A stretch of DNA of 64,000 nt, taken from positions 11,925,184-11,989,183 of the forward strand of contig OZ029925.1 of assembly GCA_964023275.1 (NCBI GenBank), read 5' to 3'. Every line of letters begins with the position of its first letter. Position 1 is the stretch's first letter. The position numbers and the translations under genes were made by a program. The stretch is from Norana najaformis. Lineage: Eukaryota; Annelida; Clitellata; Crassiclitellata; Hormogastridae. This document shows positions 1 to 10,800 of this stretch, in pieces. Under the pieces are notes generated by a model that worked only from the letters and a program-made list of their open reading frames with translations, ran no database searches and was not told the origin of the DNA.

Positions 1-69
1 CCAGAGCTTTTCATTTTGTGGAATGCATAATGATTGTAATAATTATACTCCCTCCATTTTCGGGGGGTG

Positions 70-403
70 CAGAGTTTTGTGATGTCATATTTGAAGGGGT
101 ATGACTTTTGTGACGACGTGTGACGAGGGGGAGGGGGTCAAAAATCGTCCTAAATTGCGTGACGTCATTTATGCACGGTCCCTAAAGACGATCCTGTTAG
201 ATGAAGTCGTTCGGTGAAGTCATGTCGGAAGGACGCCAGAGTTTTGTGATGTCATATTTGAAGGGGTATGACTTTTGTGACGACGTGTGACGAGGGGGAG
301 GGGGTCAAAAATCGTCCTAAATTGCGTGACGTCATTTATGGACGGCCCCTAAAGACGATCCTGTTAGATGAAGTCGTTCGGTGAAGTCATGTCGGAAGGA
401 CGC
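70..403. repeat. Tandem duplication, two 167-bp units
   Basis: Two head-to-tail copies (70-236 and 237-403) start with the same 'cagagttttgtgatgtca' and are almost identical; I see only two differences, near the 'atgcacggtccc' / 'atggacggcccc' segment. The unit has a G-rich stretch followed by 'gcgtgacgtcattta', reminiscent of ends of invertebrate transposons, but I cannot assign a family. Near-identity implies a recent duplication. The second copy runs into the LINE-like coding remnant that follows. Confidence 0.85.
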
Positions 404-607
404 CAACTGACCGAATCCCACTCAGGATGTGAAGGAAACAGAAGTAAAAGAAGACCCTCACTTCCCGGGATAGACAATATAAACGAGGGCACAACTAAAC
501 TTGGACTAATCAGGAGAACAGCAATTAATTTGACAAATGACCGAAAACAATGGAGATCATTTAGGTTTCTAAGCAACCATCGCCGCCAAACAGCGGGCGT
601 CAGAAAC

Positions 608-676
<69 letters not shown>

Positions 677-690
677 CGACGACGACGACT
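368..690 (+). mobile_element. Probable LINE C-terminal remnant with (TGA)n tail
   Basis: The open frame 368-607 ends in a pattern typical of the last residues of non-LTR retrotransposon polymerases: 'TKLGLIRRTA' followed by 'LTNDRKQWRSF'. It runs straight into a (TGA)n microsatellite (about 608-677) and a short (CGA)n run, which would fit a LINE 3' tail. Only the last about 80 codons are present, as expected for a 5'-truncated insertion. The clade is not determined. The assignment rests on the terminal motif only. Confidence 0.42.
608..690. repeat. (TGA)n/(CGA)n microsatellite
   Basis: About 23 TGA triplets followed by four CGA triplets, directly after the LINE-like remnant. From here to 1057 I see only a degenerate 'ttgtattgtattg' pentamer stretch (about 720-860) and otherwise unremarkable sequence with no exon. 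Confidence 0.9.
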
Positions 691-1057
691 TAATCATAAT
701 GACTGACCCACTCATCATGTTCTGTTTAACTCTATTCTATTCCATTGCGCTGTAGGCCTACTGCACTGCCCTGTGCTGTATTGTACTGTGATGCATTGCT
801 TTGCATTGTATTGTATTTTGTTGTATTGTATTGCATTACATTTGATTGTATTGTATTGTAATATGCCAGTTGACGGCTACCGTGTTGTGATTCAGATCAG
901 ATCACGTCAGACTCACTCAAATAGTAAACCAAACATTCGCTAGGTCACGCACAGTAATTTACACGGCACTCGCAAGATAGCGCCAAGTGGCTCTAACGAG
1001 CGTGGTTCGGAAGAGACTCGCCGGGTGGTGTGTGTTAGGTGCGAGGAGGACACTCAC

Positions 1058-2312
1058 CAGACGGCGGTGGCGGTGATGAGATCACGTTGATTGAGAAACG
1101 GTGCTGTGGGAGAGTCGCCGACGAAAGCGTTGGCCAGAATAACGCTGGCGAAACACATCAACATACTCGACACCCAACATGAGAACGGATGACGTCGTGA
1201 GAACGCTGGCGTCTCTGCATCAGTAATCATATGAACTACAATGTAATGTAATGTAATCGAAAATTTATAAAGCGCCACTTCAAGATAGACTCCACAGAGG
1301 CGCTCCCGGCCCGACAACCCAGAAGCACTGGGAAATAGGAAGGTCTTCAAGCGCTTGCGGAAAAGACGGGTAGAGAGACTAAAAATTATAATTATAAATA
1401 GTCATTAGACTAGAGACACAGATCATATGGCTGCCAGGGTACCCCACGGGTCCCAGATCTCGGAAATATTTTAGCTGTAAAATCGGTAAAAGCCAACTGA
1501 GCATTGATAAAAGTTGTCATTCTTCACTTTAAGACGTTAGTAAACAATGCCAATCCATAATTTCCAATTGTGCTTCTCTGCAGGTTATTGCTGTCTCTGC
1601 CTACCTCTGCTTAGGTAGACAAACGGACAGACAGAAAGACAGGTAATAAACAAATATTAATCTCTTAATATTCATTCAATTCATTCATTCAATACGTACT
1701 ACATAAGTACACATGTAGCTATAATTATAATTATACGCAGGTCGACCAAACCAACTCAAGTTCACTGTTGAAGTATGTGCTCAGATTGCGCTGCTTCAGC
1801 ATTACTGACATGCTGTTCGTAACTGTTGTATATATCGACATTCCATATTAAATAATATTAGTAACATTTCCCATTTTTGTCTGTTGAGATGTTGAGCTTT
1901 GTGTCTGCCTGCATTAGGTCTACTTCCTGAACCCCATACAGGGGCTCTGCCCCTGGAATCCAATAGGGGCTTCGCACACAGACCCCGTGATAGGCCTCCA
2001 ATGTTTACGACGGATCGATGCCTCTGCAATAGACTGCTCGTCCAATGAGACCGCAAAAATCACGAATATTAATACCTCTGGTATTAATAATTAATAATTA
2101 GACTGTTCGTGTAATGTGTTGAGCCAAGTTGTATTGTTTTGTGTTGTATTGGTATTCACTGATGTTATTAACATTCGTATTCAGGATGAATATTAATGTA
2201 CTTATTAATACCACAGACGAATTGATTTTTGAGTTGAATATTAATATTCATGATGAATATTGATTGTTCATGTTCAATATTCAAGATTATTGATGATGAA
2301 TATTCGCGAATC

Positions 2313-2359
<47 letters not shown>

Positions 2360-2814
2360 ATTACTTATCTATATAATATCTATAATGAATATTAATAGTC
2401 AAGATGGATAATAATAATGATGAACATGAATACTATTCATGAATATTGCTTTTATAGGAAATATGAATAACTGATATCTATTATTCTACTACTCGGGTTG
2501 TCTCGCAAATCTTCTTCATCAGGGCCAGTGTAGACTATTATAGTGTAATGTAATGTAGGGTAACGTAGTTCGCTGTAATGTAATGAATTTCACGAAGTCC
2601 TTCCCTCCAGTTGGCGGGGTCCCATATTCCTACCTGTGCCTTGGGCGGACGATGAAGAAGAAGAAGAAGCGGCCTGACTATCCTCCCGTACCATGGAGCA
2701 CATGAGAATGTAGTTGGCCACTTCGAAGTACGGATACATCTTCAGTTTGGACACGATGTGGGCCACGTCCATTAGGGCCAGGCCCGCCGCGGCCCCGGCG
2801 TGATCTGCACTCAT
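1058..2814 (-). CDS. TMEM38: TRIC cation channel (TMEM38 family), first two coding exons
   Basis: TRIC channels are trimeric monovalent cation channels of the ER/sarcoplasmic reticulum that supply counter-current during calcium release. Coding exon 1 is 2634-2814 (ATG at 2814-2812, donor AG|GTAGG) and exon 2 is 1058-1214 (acceptor TGCAG, donor TG|GTGAGT). The join is in phase (G + AG = Glu) and gives 112 codons plus two bases. Exon 1 has 'KLKMYPYFEVANYILM', like the first TRIC membrane segment; exon 2 has 'SRRHPFSCWVSSMLMCFAS', then a G-x-x-P and a final 'ATAVW', matching vertebrate TRIC-A/B line by line. A Ser-rich stretch before the junction is an extra. The later exons, with the pore 'KEVxR' region, were not seen at 1-1057 and should lie beyond the left edge. 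The A/B paralogue cannot be told. The gene is head to head with PPP4R1. Confidence 0.82.
1236..1375 (-). mobile_element. LINE 3' end in TMEM38 intron 1
   Basis: Read on the minus strand, the segment encodes 'TRLFRKRLKTFLF', the classic end of CR1/L2-type LINE polymerases, then a short 3' region with the 'gcgcctctg...gaagtggcgctttataaattt' pair and a (TTACA)n tail. Only the 3' end is present. It lies about 20 bp upstream of the TMEM38 exon 2 acceptor, so the exon is spliced from almost inside repeat DNA. Confidence 0.7.
1376..2633. other. TMEM38 intron 1, AT-rich, no exon seen
   Basis: The intron is rich in 'aatattaat' and 'gaatattcat' variants (about 2040-2460) that form many small imperfect palindromes, plus an (AT)n tract at about 2317-2355. 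Nothing coding is recognisable. A pentamer 'taatgtaatgta' stretch sits at 2530-2585, just before the exon 1 donor. Confidence 0.7.
2317..2355. repeat. (AT)n microsatellite
   Basis: About 19 uninterrupted AT dinucleotides inside TMEM38 intron 1. Confidence 0.95.
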
Positions 2815-2845
2815 CTCTCGTCGGCACTACTCGGGTTGTCTCGCA
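2488..2845. repeat. 20-bp direct repeats flanking TMEM38 exon 1
   Basis: The 20-mer beginning 'actactcgggttg' and ending 'tctcgca' occurs at 2488-2507 and again at 2826-2845, exactly 338 bp apart. The two copies bracket coding exon 1 (2634-2814). The right copy lies in the presumed 5' UTR, 12 bp upstream of the ATG. Confidence 0.85.
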
Positions 2846-2985
2846 CTTCTGACAAATCCTCTTGCACTACGGGAAAGAGCTAGACGTGAGCGAAATTGGG
2901 ACAAGTAGGGAGCGACGGAAGGACTCACGCTCGAGCCACCGCCGCCGACGCCACACACCGGAGAGCCGTGGAGATTTAAATATAG
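2815..2985 (-). promoter_or_regulatory. Candidate TMEM38 5' UTR and core promoter
   Basis: Upstream of the TMEM38 ATG (minus strand) there is a possible acceptor TTGTCAG at about 2849 and a possible donor GTGAGTCC at 2928-2921, which would define an 80-bp intron in the 5' UTR. A TATA-like 'TATATTTAAAT' sits at about 2975-2985 (minus sense), followed by a GC-rich stretch. The position is right for a start site, but no transcript evidence is available and every element is short. Confidence 0.3.
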
Positions 2986-3225
2986 AAATCGCAAGAGTCG
3001 AGTAGTTGCCGTGGTCGACGCTAGATGGATGCACAAGAGGGCATTGCTCCGTGATACCGACAGCCGGCGCCGCTAGAGGCCGCTAGCTTCTTATGGATAG
3101 GCCAGTCCACAGGTGTAACAAGGTCTCCCTATGTGTGTCTGTGTTTTGTCTTTGTCTCTGTCTCTCTCAGTCTTTACCTGCATATAATATATAGGTCCTA
3201 CAAGCAGGCCTAAATCTTCACCCAT

Positions 3226-3448
3226 GTGAATAAGATGGTTACCGCGACTTGACTTTCCTGGGCACGGTAGAAATCTCGAGATTACGATTATACCTCTATT
3301 ATTTCTCTGTTTCTGTCGCTCGCATGCTCGTTCTCTTTCCTCTCAATCACTATCCTCCCCATCTATGCCTTGATCGTAATCGTAATCGTAAGCTCAAAAT
3401 TTCTACAGTGCCCAACGAAAGCCAAGTCGCGGGAACCAGCGTATTCAC
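3226..3448. mobile_element. Foldback (MITE-like) element with about 75-bp inverted arms
   Basis: The left arm begins 'gtgaataagatggtt' and runs through 'ccgcgacttgactttc' and 'gagattacgat'. The right arm is its diverged reverse complement, ending 'gccaagtcgcgggaacc' and 'gtattcac'. The arms are separated by a 70-bp loop. There is no coding capacity. A half copy at 4409-4505 shows this is a dispersed family rather than a chance palindrome. I could not fix a target-site duplication. Confidence 0.75.
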
Positions 3449-3694
3449 AGGCGTTCAGTCAAAACAAAATCGGTGGGCAGAAAGGGTTCGGTTCCAAGAT
3501 CCAGGAGTCAGGCAGGCAGACAGGCAGACGGCTATATGGCGGATGGTGCTGCTGATTGAAGCGGAGAGAGACAAGGGGAAAAGGAAGAACCAGGATAAGA
3601 TTTTTGGGAGAGTATATGTTTTCTGCTTTGAGTGAAAGGCCAGTGCAGAAATTGCAAGAGGTGAAAGTTTGGTGTCACTGTCTCCTCCATCGCT

Positions 3695-3701
<7 letters not shown>

Positions 3702-3774
<73 letters not shown>

Positions 3775-3895
3775 CTGCCTCTCTGTCACTTTCTCTGTCC
3801 CTCTGTCTCTGTCCCGCTCTATCACTATTATATATAATATATATATAATATATACATATACATTCATATGTACGTATATATATATATGATAGACC
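3702..3895. repeat. (CT)n microsatellite and following TA-rich tract
   Basis: An uninterrupted (CT)n run spans 3702-3770, followed by CT/CTGT imperfect repeats to about 3825 and TATA-rich repeats at about 3828-3895. It is intergenic. Long reading frames over this tract are artefacts of the dinucleotide repeat. Confidence 0.95.
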
Positions 3896-4119
3896 TGTAT
3901 GTATATTCTGCATATACTGGCCCGGTGTGTGTTTTTATAAAGAGGCTGCCCTGTACGTAGGCCTATGCATGTTTCTGATAAGAGGTGCCCAGTGATCGCA
4001 GCACCTACGCTAATGCTGTAGATGATACCAAGTGTGTACAGAGGTCGCTATAGTCACTAAGCCATGGGTCATGCAATATATTATTTATAATTTTATGCAT
4101 TTATCCGCTGCCTTTGAAG

Positions 4120-4270
4120 TGTGTATATATATATATTATATATATATATAACAGTATATATACTTAGTGTAAGCGTAGTGTAGTATAGTGTAGTGTAATG
4201 TAGCGTAGTGTAATACCGTGTTGCGTGGTGTTGCATAGCGTAGTGTAATGTAGTGTTATATACCTTAGGG
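4120..4270. repeat. TA tract and 'gtagtgtagtgta' minisatellite
   Basis: TATATA stretches at 4120-4165 are followed by a degenerate array of 5-10-bp 'agtgtagcgtagtgta' units to about 4265. The remaining intergenic sequence to 4400 shows nothing else. Confidence 0.75.
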
Positions 4271-4408
4271 TAGATTCGAGTGAGTTGTAAGTATTAGGGA
4301 AAGGATTGGAATTCTACTTCTTTCCTTCCTCTTTTTGGTCTCTCGATAATTGGATTTTGTTGTTCAAGTGGCATCTCTTGACAATCCCTCTGACTTGACG
4401 CAGCGATC

Positions 4409-4505
4409 GTGAATAAGTTGGTTCCCGCGACTTAGCTTTCGGTGGGCCCTATAGAAATTTCGAGATTACGATTCAGATCTAGAAACTCGAGATTACGGTT
4501 ACGAT
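4409..4505. mobile_element. Half copy of the 3226-3448 foldback element
   Basis: 'gtgaataagttggttcccg' followed by 'cgacttagctttcgg' and 'gagattacgatt' matches the left arm of the foldback element at 3226, and the reverse complement of its right arm even better. The tail repeats 'gagattacg' twice. No opposite arm follows, so this is a solo arm or a truncated copy. Confidence 0.7.
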
Positions 4506-4539
4506 TGCTGCCTTACTTACTCGACCCAGTCTTTAAAAG

Positions 4540-4817
4540 TTGGCCAACCAATAGGAATGTTCAGCTTGCAATGACGTCACGATGGTGGCACGCAAGATGA
4601 CAGAGGGACGTACAAAGAAACAGCAAACAAGGACGACAAGATGGTGGCTGTTGGTAGTCGTTGTTTGCGTTTGGACGTTTGTGCAATTTAATACATTTTC
4701 TCAGCGAAAATCAGTTAATTTCAACGTCGAAGTAATCTGTCTGTGACGTTTATTGGCGAGTTGTAACGCATTTCCTTGGTGTTTTAACTTTGTCCAGTGT
4801 GGCTTAACATCTTGCTG
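4540..4817 (+). promoter_or_regulatory. Probable PPP4R1 promoter region (CRE, YY1-like site)
   Basis: A perfect cAMP-response palindrome TGACGTCA lies at 4572-4579, and 'caagatggtggctg' at about 4637-4650 resembles the YY1 core (AAGATGGCGGC) common near start sites of housekeeping genes. No TATA box is apparent. The region is about 170-245 bp upstream of the PPP4R1 ATG at 4818 and directs away from TMEM38. The promoter role is inferred from position and motifs. Confidence 0.45.
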
Positions 4818-7800
4818 ATGGAGTTTGGCTTGTCAGGTAGTACCAGCATATTAGGCTTTAACTTTATGTAGCGGTATTATTTATTTTTGGCGGTGTTCAG
4901 ACGTTCATTGAAAACAGATACGAGTGGTCGGGGACAAACTTCGTGAGGTCGGAAGACATCTGTCTTCTCCGTTTTGCGAATTAAAATAACGCGATTTTTG
5001 TTTGTGACCTAGTCACATGTTACTGTCGCTTCCGTTCCTGCAGATAATAACAAATCGCTATTTTATTGGTAATATTAGTTCCTTCCGTACTTTATTTAAC
5101 TTATTTTACGGGCGAATTGCAAAAATACGACACTACAACGACCGACTTCTTGTGGAATGTGGTGGGTTAAAGCTAACTGGATTTTTTGTCAAAACGCATC
5201 ACTGGGTATTAATTAACAGTGTAACGGCAGATAATCAGTGCAAAGGTTATGTAGAGTAGTATAATGAACATTTATTTAGCACCTCAGTGAGAAGACCACT
5301 TTCTTTCATCCATTTATATGAGGCCCCTTCAGTAGGCCTCTTCTAGTCGGAGGTGCTCAGCCCCGGCAAAAGAGAACATAAGAAAATATACCCAGCATCT
5401 TCAGCAAGAGAAACCTTTCAAAAGATGCACATGCTCATTGCCTTCAAAGTTGCCAGATGGTTTTCATAGATTAGAAAGTCTGTCTTAATGTCAGATTACT
5501 AATATTGTGTGGAGAAACTTGCAATAACCTTGAATAAAATTTTATAGTTTTAGGAATGAGCATAAAAATTTGCTCTACTAAACTGCCCACAGTAGTTAAA
5601 AACATTGTAATATCTGTCCTAAGTTTCACAATTTGGCCTGTTGCAGGTTTTGCATTAGCCATAAATTGTCCTACAGGATTGTGTTCGAAAAAGTCAACAG
5701 CCGAAAAGAGAAAATTGATGCTTTAGGATGTTGAACAATTTGTGGCAATTATCCTGGCAGTTAAATTATTAATAAGTGTCAACAAGAACCAGTGTGGCCA
5801 AAACACAGATGTCAGTTGTCTGGTAATAAGCCACAGTCAATATAGCCAATATATTTTGCTCAGACACTAGACTGTTGATGTTTATATGTGGACATTTAAC
5901 CACACTGGTTCTGCTTTTGGCAGAGCATAAATTTCTTTTCATTTGAGATTCATCATGTGTTTGGTTTTTTAAATCCTGTTACATTTTTCTTATCATTTGT
6001 GTGATTATTTATATAATGCCTTGTAACGAAACCCCAACAATTCAGTAACGTGCAGGGATAGAGACAGACATTCATACAGAGATTCATAGAGAAACACAGA
6101 GAGAGAGACAGACAGACGGATAGGTGAGGCAGACAGATAGATACAGGTACAGAGAGGGGGGGGGGGCAGATCTTTCATTAAATGTCACCATACATTTACT
6201 TGGTCTGTCTTATTTTACCATATTTCACTGTGCAATATCATAACTTTTCTTTACTTTACCAACCCCAGTGTTTTACCATTTAATGCCCTACCTTACTTCA
6301 CCATGCCTTACTGTTGATTCTTTAGCTTACCAGTACCTTCCCTTCTCTTGACGCCTTGTTTTCATACCATTTCTTGTTGGATGTAACATACCATAACACT
6401 GTGGGCATAGGATGGTAAAATAATTTTTTCTTCCATTTTAATATGATGATTGGATCAGAGCATTTCATTGGCATGATCTCTTTTGATCATCTTTTGTGTC
6501 AGGCGGTGACATGGGATCAAATGACGATTATGATCCTGATTATTCAGATCCAGACTCGAGTCTCAGTCCCGTCGAACGGCTGGAGAAGTGTATGGAGAAC
6601 GAACACACCTTTAGCAGGTAGGTTCATCATTGTGAGGTCTGCTCGTGTCAGGCAGGGTAAGGTTATTAATTTTATTTACTGCACTCATTACACACGCAAA
6701 GTCAGTAAGTCTGAATCTGACAGTTGTACGTGAACAGTTTGACCAGGGTCGTTACATGGAATCCACCCAGCTGCCACAAACTCGCAGTCGTTGAATTACA
6801 GACACAGTCTGCTACCGCATAGACTACTGTGCCATGCTAATGTGCCATTACAGTTAGTGTGATGTAACTGAACATTATGAGTTCAACAGTCTTCCGCTTG
6901 AAATTAGAACGTTACAACTAGAAATATTATCTTCTTTTGCACTTTTTTATGTCTGTAGGCTAGCCATTTCCAGTGCCTTTGAGTTCTTAAAAGGTGCTAT
7001 CTAAACATTCCAGTACATACGTACTGGGTGTATGGTTTTAAGTAACTCGCATAGGCACTCGTCGCTCTTCATTCGTTCATTCATTCATTCATTCAGAACA
7101 GTAATTTCATGGAATGTTGTTGTTATTATTATTATTAACCGAAAGTACATATGATCCCTCAGGATTACCAAAATTAGGGACAGCATTTTTCTGGAATGAT
7201 TGGTCATTGTTAATGTCATGCTTGGTGGCAAAGGTGCTGTAGAAAGTGATTGCATTGGATGGCACAAATATACATTGGTAGAGGAATTTAATTTCCCAGT
7301 TATCTCCAGTTATTTTCTCGATTTATGGGGCTGAGAATTTCAAAGTCCATGAGCACAAGGTGACAACAGTAATTATTAGTATTGTCCAATTGTACATATT
7401 ATTCCTCAGGAACAAGAAAATTACATGGAATCAAGAAAGGTATCTGGAACCAACTGTCCTGTTCCCCAATGAGTTATTAGGGGTTATCATTATTATTATT
7501 TTTGTTATGTACCCAAACATTTATCTAGCTGCTTTGTAGGACATCTTGAAGTTGCTCATCACCCACCCGAACAATTTTATTGTTCTATAGGAATGCAAAG
7601 TTCATCTGCTTGTATGTGAGATTCTGTATTATTTCTGCATTTCATGGCAACGTTGAATGTTTTTTCTTGGTTGTGCAGGCAACTGGCAGCTCGCAGTCTT
7701 CTGGAGACGTTTCATCAGGTGGATGATTACAGCGATGCACAACGAGTACTGAAGGCCCTTTTAGTCTTAGCAAATGATCAAGGTACTTGTATGTATGTAT

Positions 7801-10800
7801 CATGTATGTATGTATCACTAAATTTGTAAAGCGTCTTTTAAGTAACTCACAAAGGCGCTGCAGCACGGCTACCTAACGGTCTCTAAATAGCAACGTCTTG
7901 AGACGGGCAGAAAATGTTTCTTGAACTCTTGAACAGGCAAGGGATCGGATGTCTGGTGGAAGAGTGTTCCAGAGAGACGGCCCCACAGTGGAGAAGGCGC
8001 AGCCCGCCTGAGCAGACGTACGAGAACGGGGTACTAGCTAATTATTTATTTATTTATTATGTACTTATTCTGTACAGAAATTGGCCACTGTCCTGGGTAC
8101 TCTGCTGTTGAAATGAGCACTGTTCTGAGTTAGTACTGTTTGGAAGGTGGTAATATTCTGAAATTGGTGGATACTGTTCTGAGATGGGTTCTGTTCTGAA
8201 ATGGGTACTTTTCTGAGATGGGTACTTTTCTGAGGTGGGTGAGTACTTGGAGGTGGATACTCTTCTGATGTCAGGAGTACTTTGAGGAGTGCACTGTTCA
8301 GAGGTTAGCATTACAGTATTGTAGACTTGAGTGGTGCTATATAAATTTCCAGATTTTTAGTTGTATGTTCTCTTATTCTCTTGTTGAATCTTGCAGATGG
8401 GGTTGTTCGAACAGAACTTTCAGAGCAGCTGGCACAGGTTGGGAAGTTCTGTCAAGCAAATCCACGGCTCTTTTGTGCCGGCAGCTGCCCCGAAGACCCA
8501 TTCAAAACTCACATCCTACCTGTCGTTCTACGGTTCATGGTTGATATCAATAATCAGGTCTGCATTCAAACCTATTGTAATTCAGTATAATCTTATCTGT
8601 CCTAATCTAATCTTATCCGGTCTAATCTAGTGTAATCTGGTCTTATCTATTCTTGACTGGTGTAATCTTGTCTAACCCATGGGTAATTAAGTCTAACCTA
8701 ATACCATCTGACCTAATCTTGTCTTATTTCATCCAATCTACCCATCTAATCCATACTTGTAATTCAGTGCATGCGTGTAATTCAATGCATACTTGTAATT
8801 CACCTGTTTTATCTAGTACACATTTGTAATCAAGTCCGTATCTGTAGTTAGTACTTACTTTACCTTCTGTAGGTTCGAAAAACAAGTCAGACAGCACTGG
8901 TAGATTTAGTCGAGCAGAAACTTGTCGAAACAGGTAAGTGGATTGATAGCCTCAGTCTCTTACTCTACTGTTACATGTCAGGTGACATTTTACTGCGTTA
9001 CTATGGCATTACTGTTATGTGTGATGTGAAATTACTTTTAACTACATTGTGTTGCATCAGATTTACATATTACGGTAAAATGTTACATATATTTTACTAA
9101 GGTAAGATATGTTACAGGCTAGGTTATGTTTTGCTATGGCATATGTTTTGAAGACGACTTCGCTGTAGCACGACTTTGTTATTGGGCAGTTCTAGATGTG
9201 CTGCAATGACCACTTTATTACAAATTTATGATGTTATTTGTTACTATATTACATTGTATGTAATTACATTGCAGATCAGGTGATTTCTCAGGTCGGACCA
9301 ATCGTGTCGAGGCTCGCAGATTTTGACTCGTCAGACGACTATCGATCCGAGGGAGCAACAGTGAGCAGCTCCTCGTATATTTCATTTTCTTATTTCAACC
9401 CCGACCCTATCTTGCCTTCCGAACCATACCTGGATGGATAGGGAGATAGACAGACAGGCAGGCAGGCTGACTAACCTGTCAGTATGATTGACTGACTGGC
9501 TGACTGACTGAGTGCTAATATAAAAATTCTGTTTCATGTATTGTCAATTTGAAAGAATGACAAGAAGGAAACTGAATTATCTAAGTAATTGATTGATTGA
9601 TTGATTGACGCCTACCTAGCCTTGTCCTGCCTTACCTTATCTTCTGAAAGATTCTTAAAAGGTGCTATATAAATGTTCGGATGCATACCTTACATTCACT
9701 ACCTTTCCTTACCTTGGCATATCTTGCCTGCCTTAGCATACTTACTTTACCTTATCTTAACTTGTGTAGGGTGAAGTAGGTACCCTACCTTAATCTACCT
9801 TAGTATGGCAAAATAAGGTAAGATTAGGTAATGTACCTTGCCTTGTGTGACTTAGCATAATTTACCTTACTTTACCTTAGCATACTTTACCTATCTTTGC
9901 CTTACCTGAGCATACCTTTTACCTGTGGCCACAACATGTGTGTTTCAGCTGATCTGTAAGTTGGCGCCGATTGTTGGTCCTGAAATCATGGATCAGCTTT
10001 TCCTGGAGCACTTTCTGAACTTATGCACTGATCCCATCTTCCAGATTCGCAAGGTACATTTTTAAAGGCTTTACGTAATTGTCTGGCTATGTATTCAACC
10101 ACTCACCAACACTCTATAGTCAGACTCTTCCGGTTTCCCTGGCCCGCTGGATTTTGACCGGGCTTCCCCTTGGCTGAATTATAAGTTTTTACTATGATTT
10201 CACTTTAAATGACCATCGATTAAGGCATGAAAACGGTGCTATAGGGTACTATGGTGCTGTTATTATTATTATTATTAGCTTATTATTATTAATTATTATT
10301 GTTATTATTATTAACTTAGTTTGGATTAGATTGTTTAGGATGTGTAGTACAGATTTGGTTAATAATGGTAATGTTAATCTTTCTTTAGCTGAGAGGTTGT
10401 ACTTGGTTTCCGTATTTATTTATTTATTTTTTAATCCAAGGTTGAAATGGTCTCTCAGTACTTGAACAAATTCTTGATGTTAAGAAAAATATTCTTGAAT
10501 TATGGACAGTTATTATTACTATTCTTATTAGTAATGAAGCATTTATATATATCAAACCCAATTTTGTTTTATTATCTTTTTTATTATGTTTATTGTATTA
10601 ATTCTGTTGTCGTGTAATTATTCTGTTGCTGGTGTTTTCTTTGTAGGTCTGTGCTGTGAACTTTGGGACCATCTGCCAGGTCATGGGTCGTGAGAGAACA
10701 GAAAGCATGCTGGTGAGAAACCAGTCTGTTTGCTTGGGTCAAGCAGTGTTGGGTAAGGTAAGGTAAAGTACTGTAGGATAAGAAAGGTAAGATCTGGTTA

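Noticed and set aside
1-1057. Third TMEM38 exon
   Set aside because: I looked for the TRIC 'KEVxR' and following membrane segments on the minus strand and found none; the region is repeats and LINE remnant.
3455-3913. 152-codon minus-strand open frame with Arg-Glu repeats
   Set aside because: Produced by the (CT)n microsatellite; not a gene.
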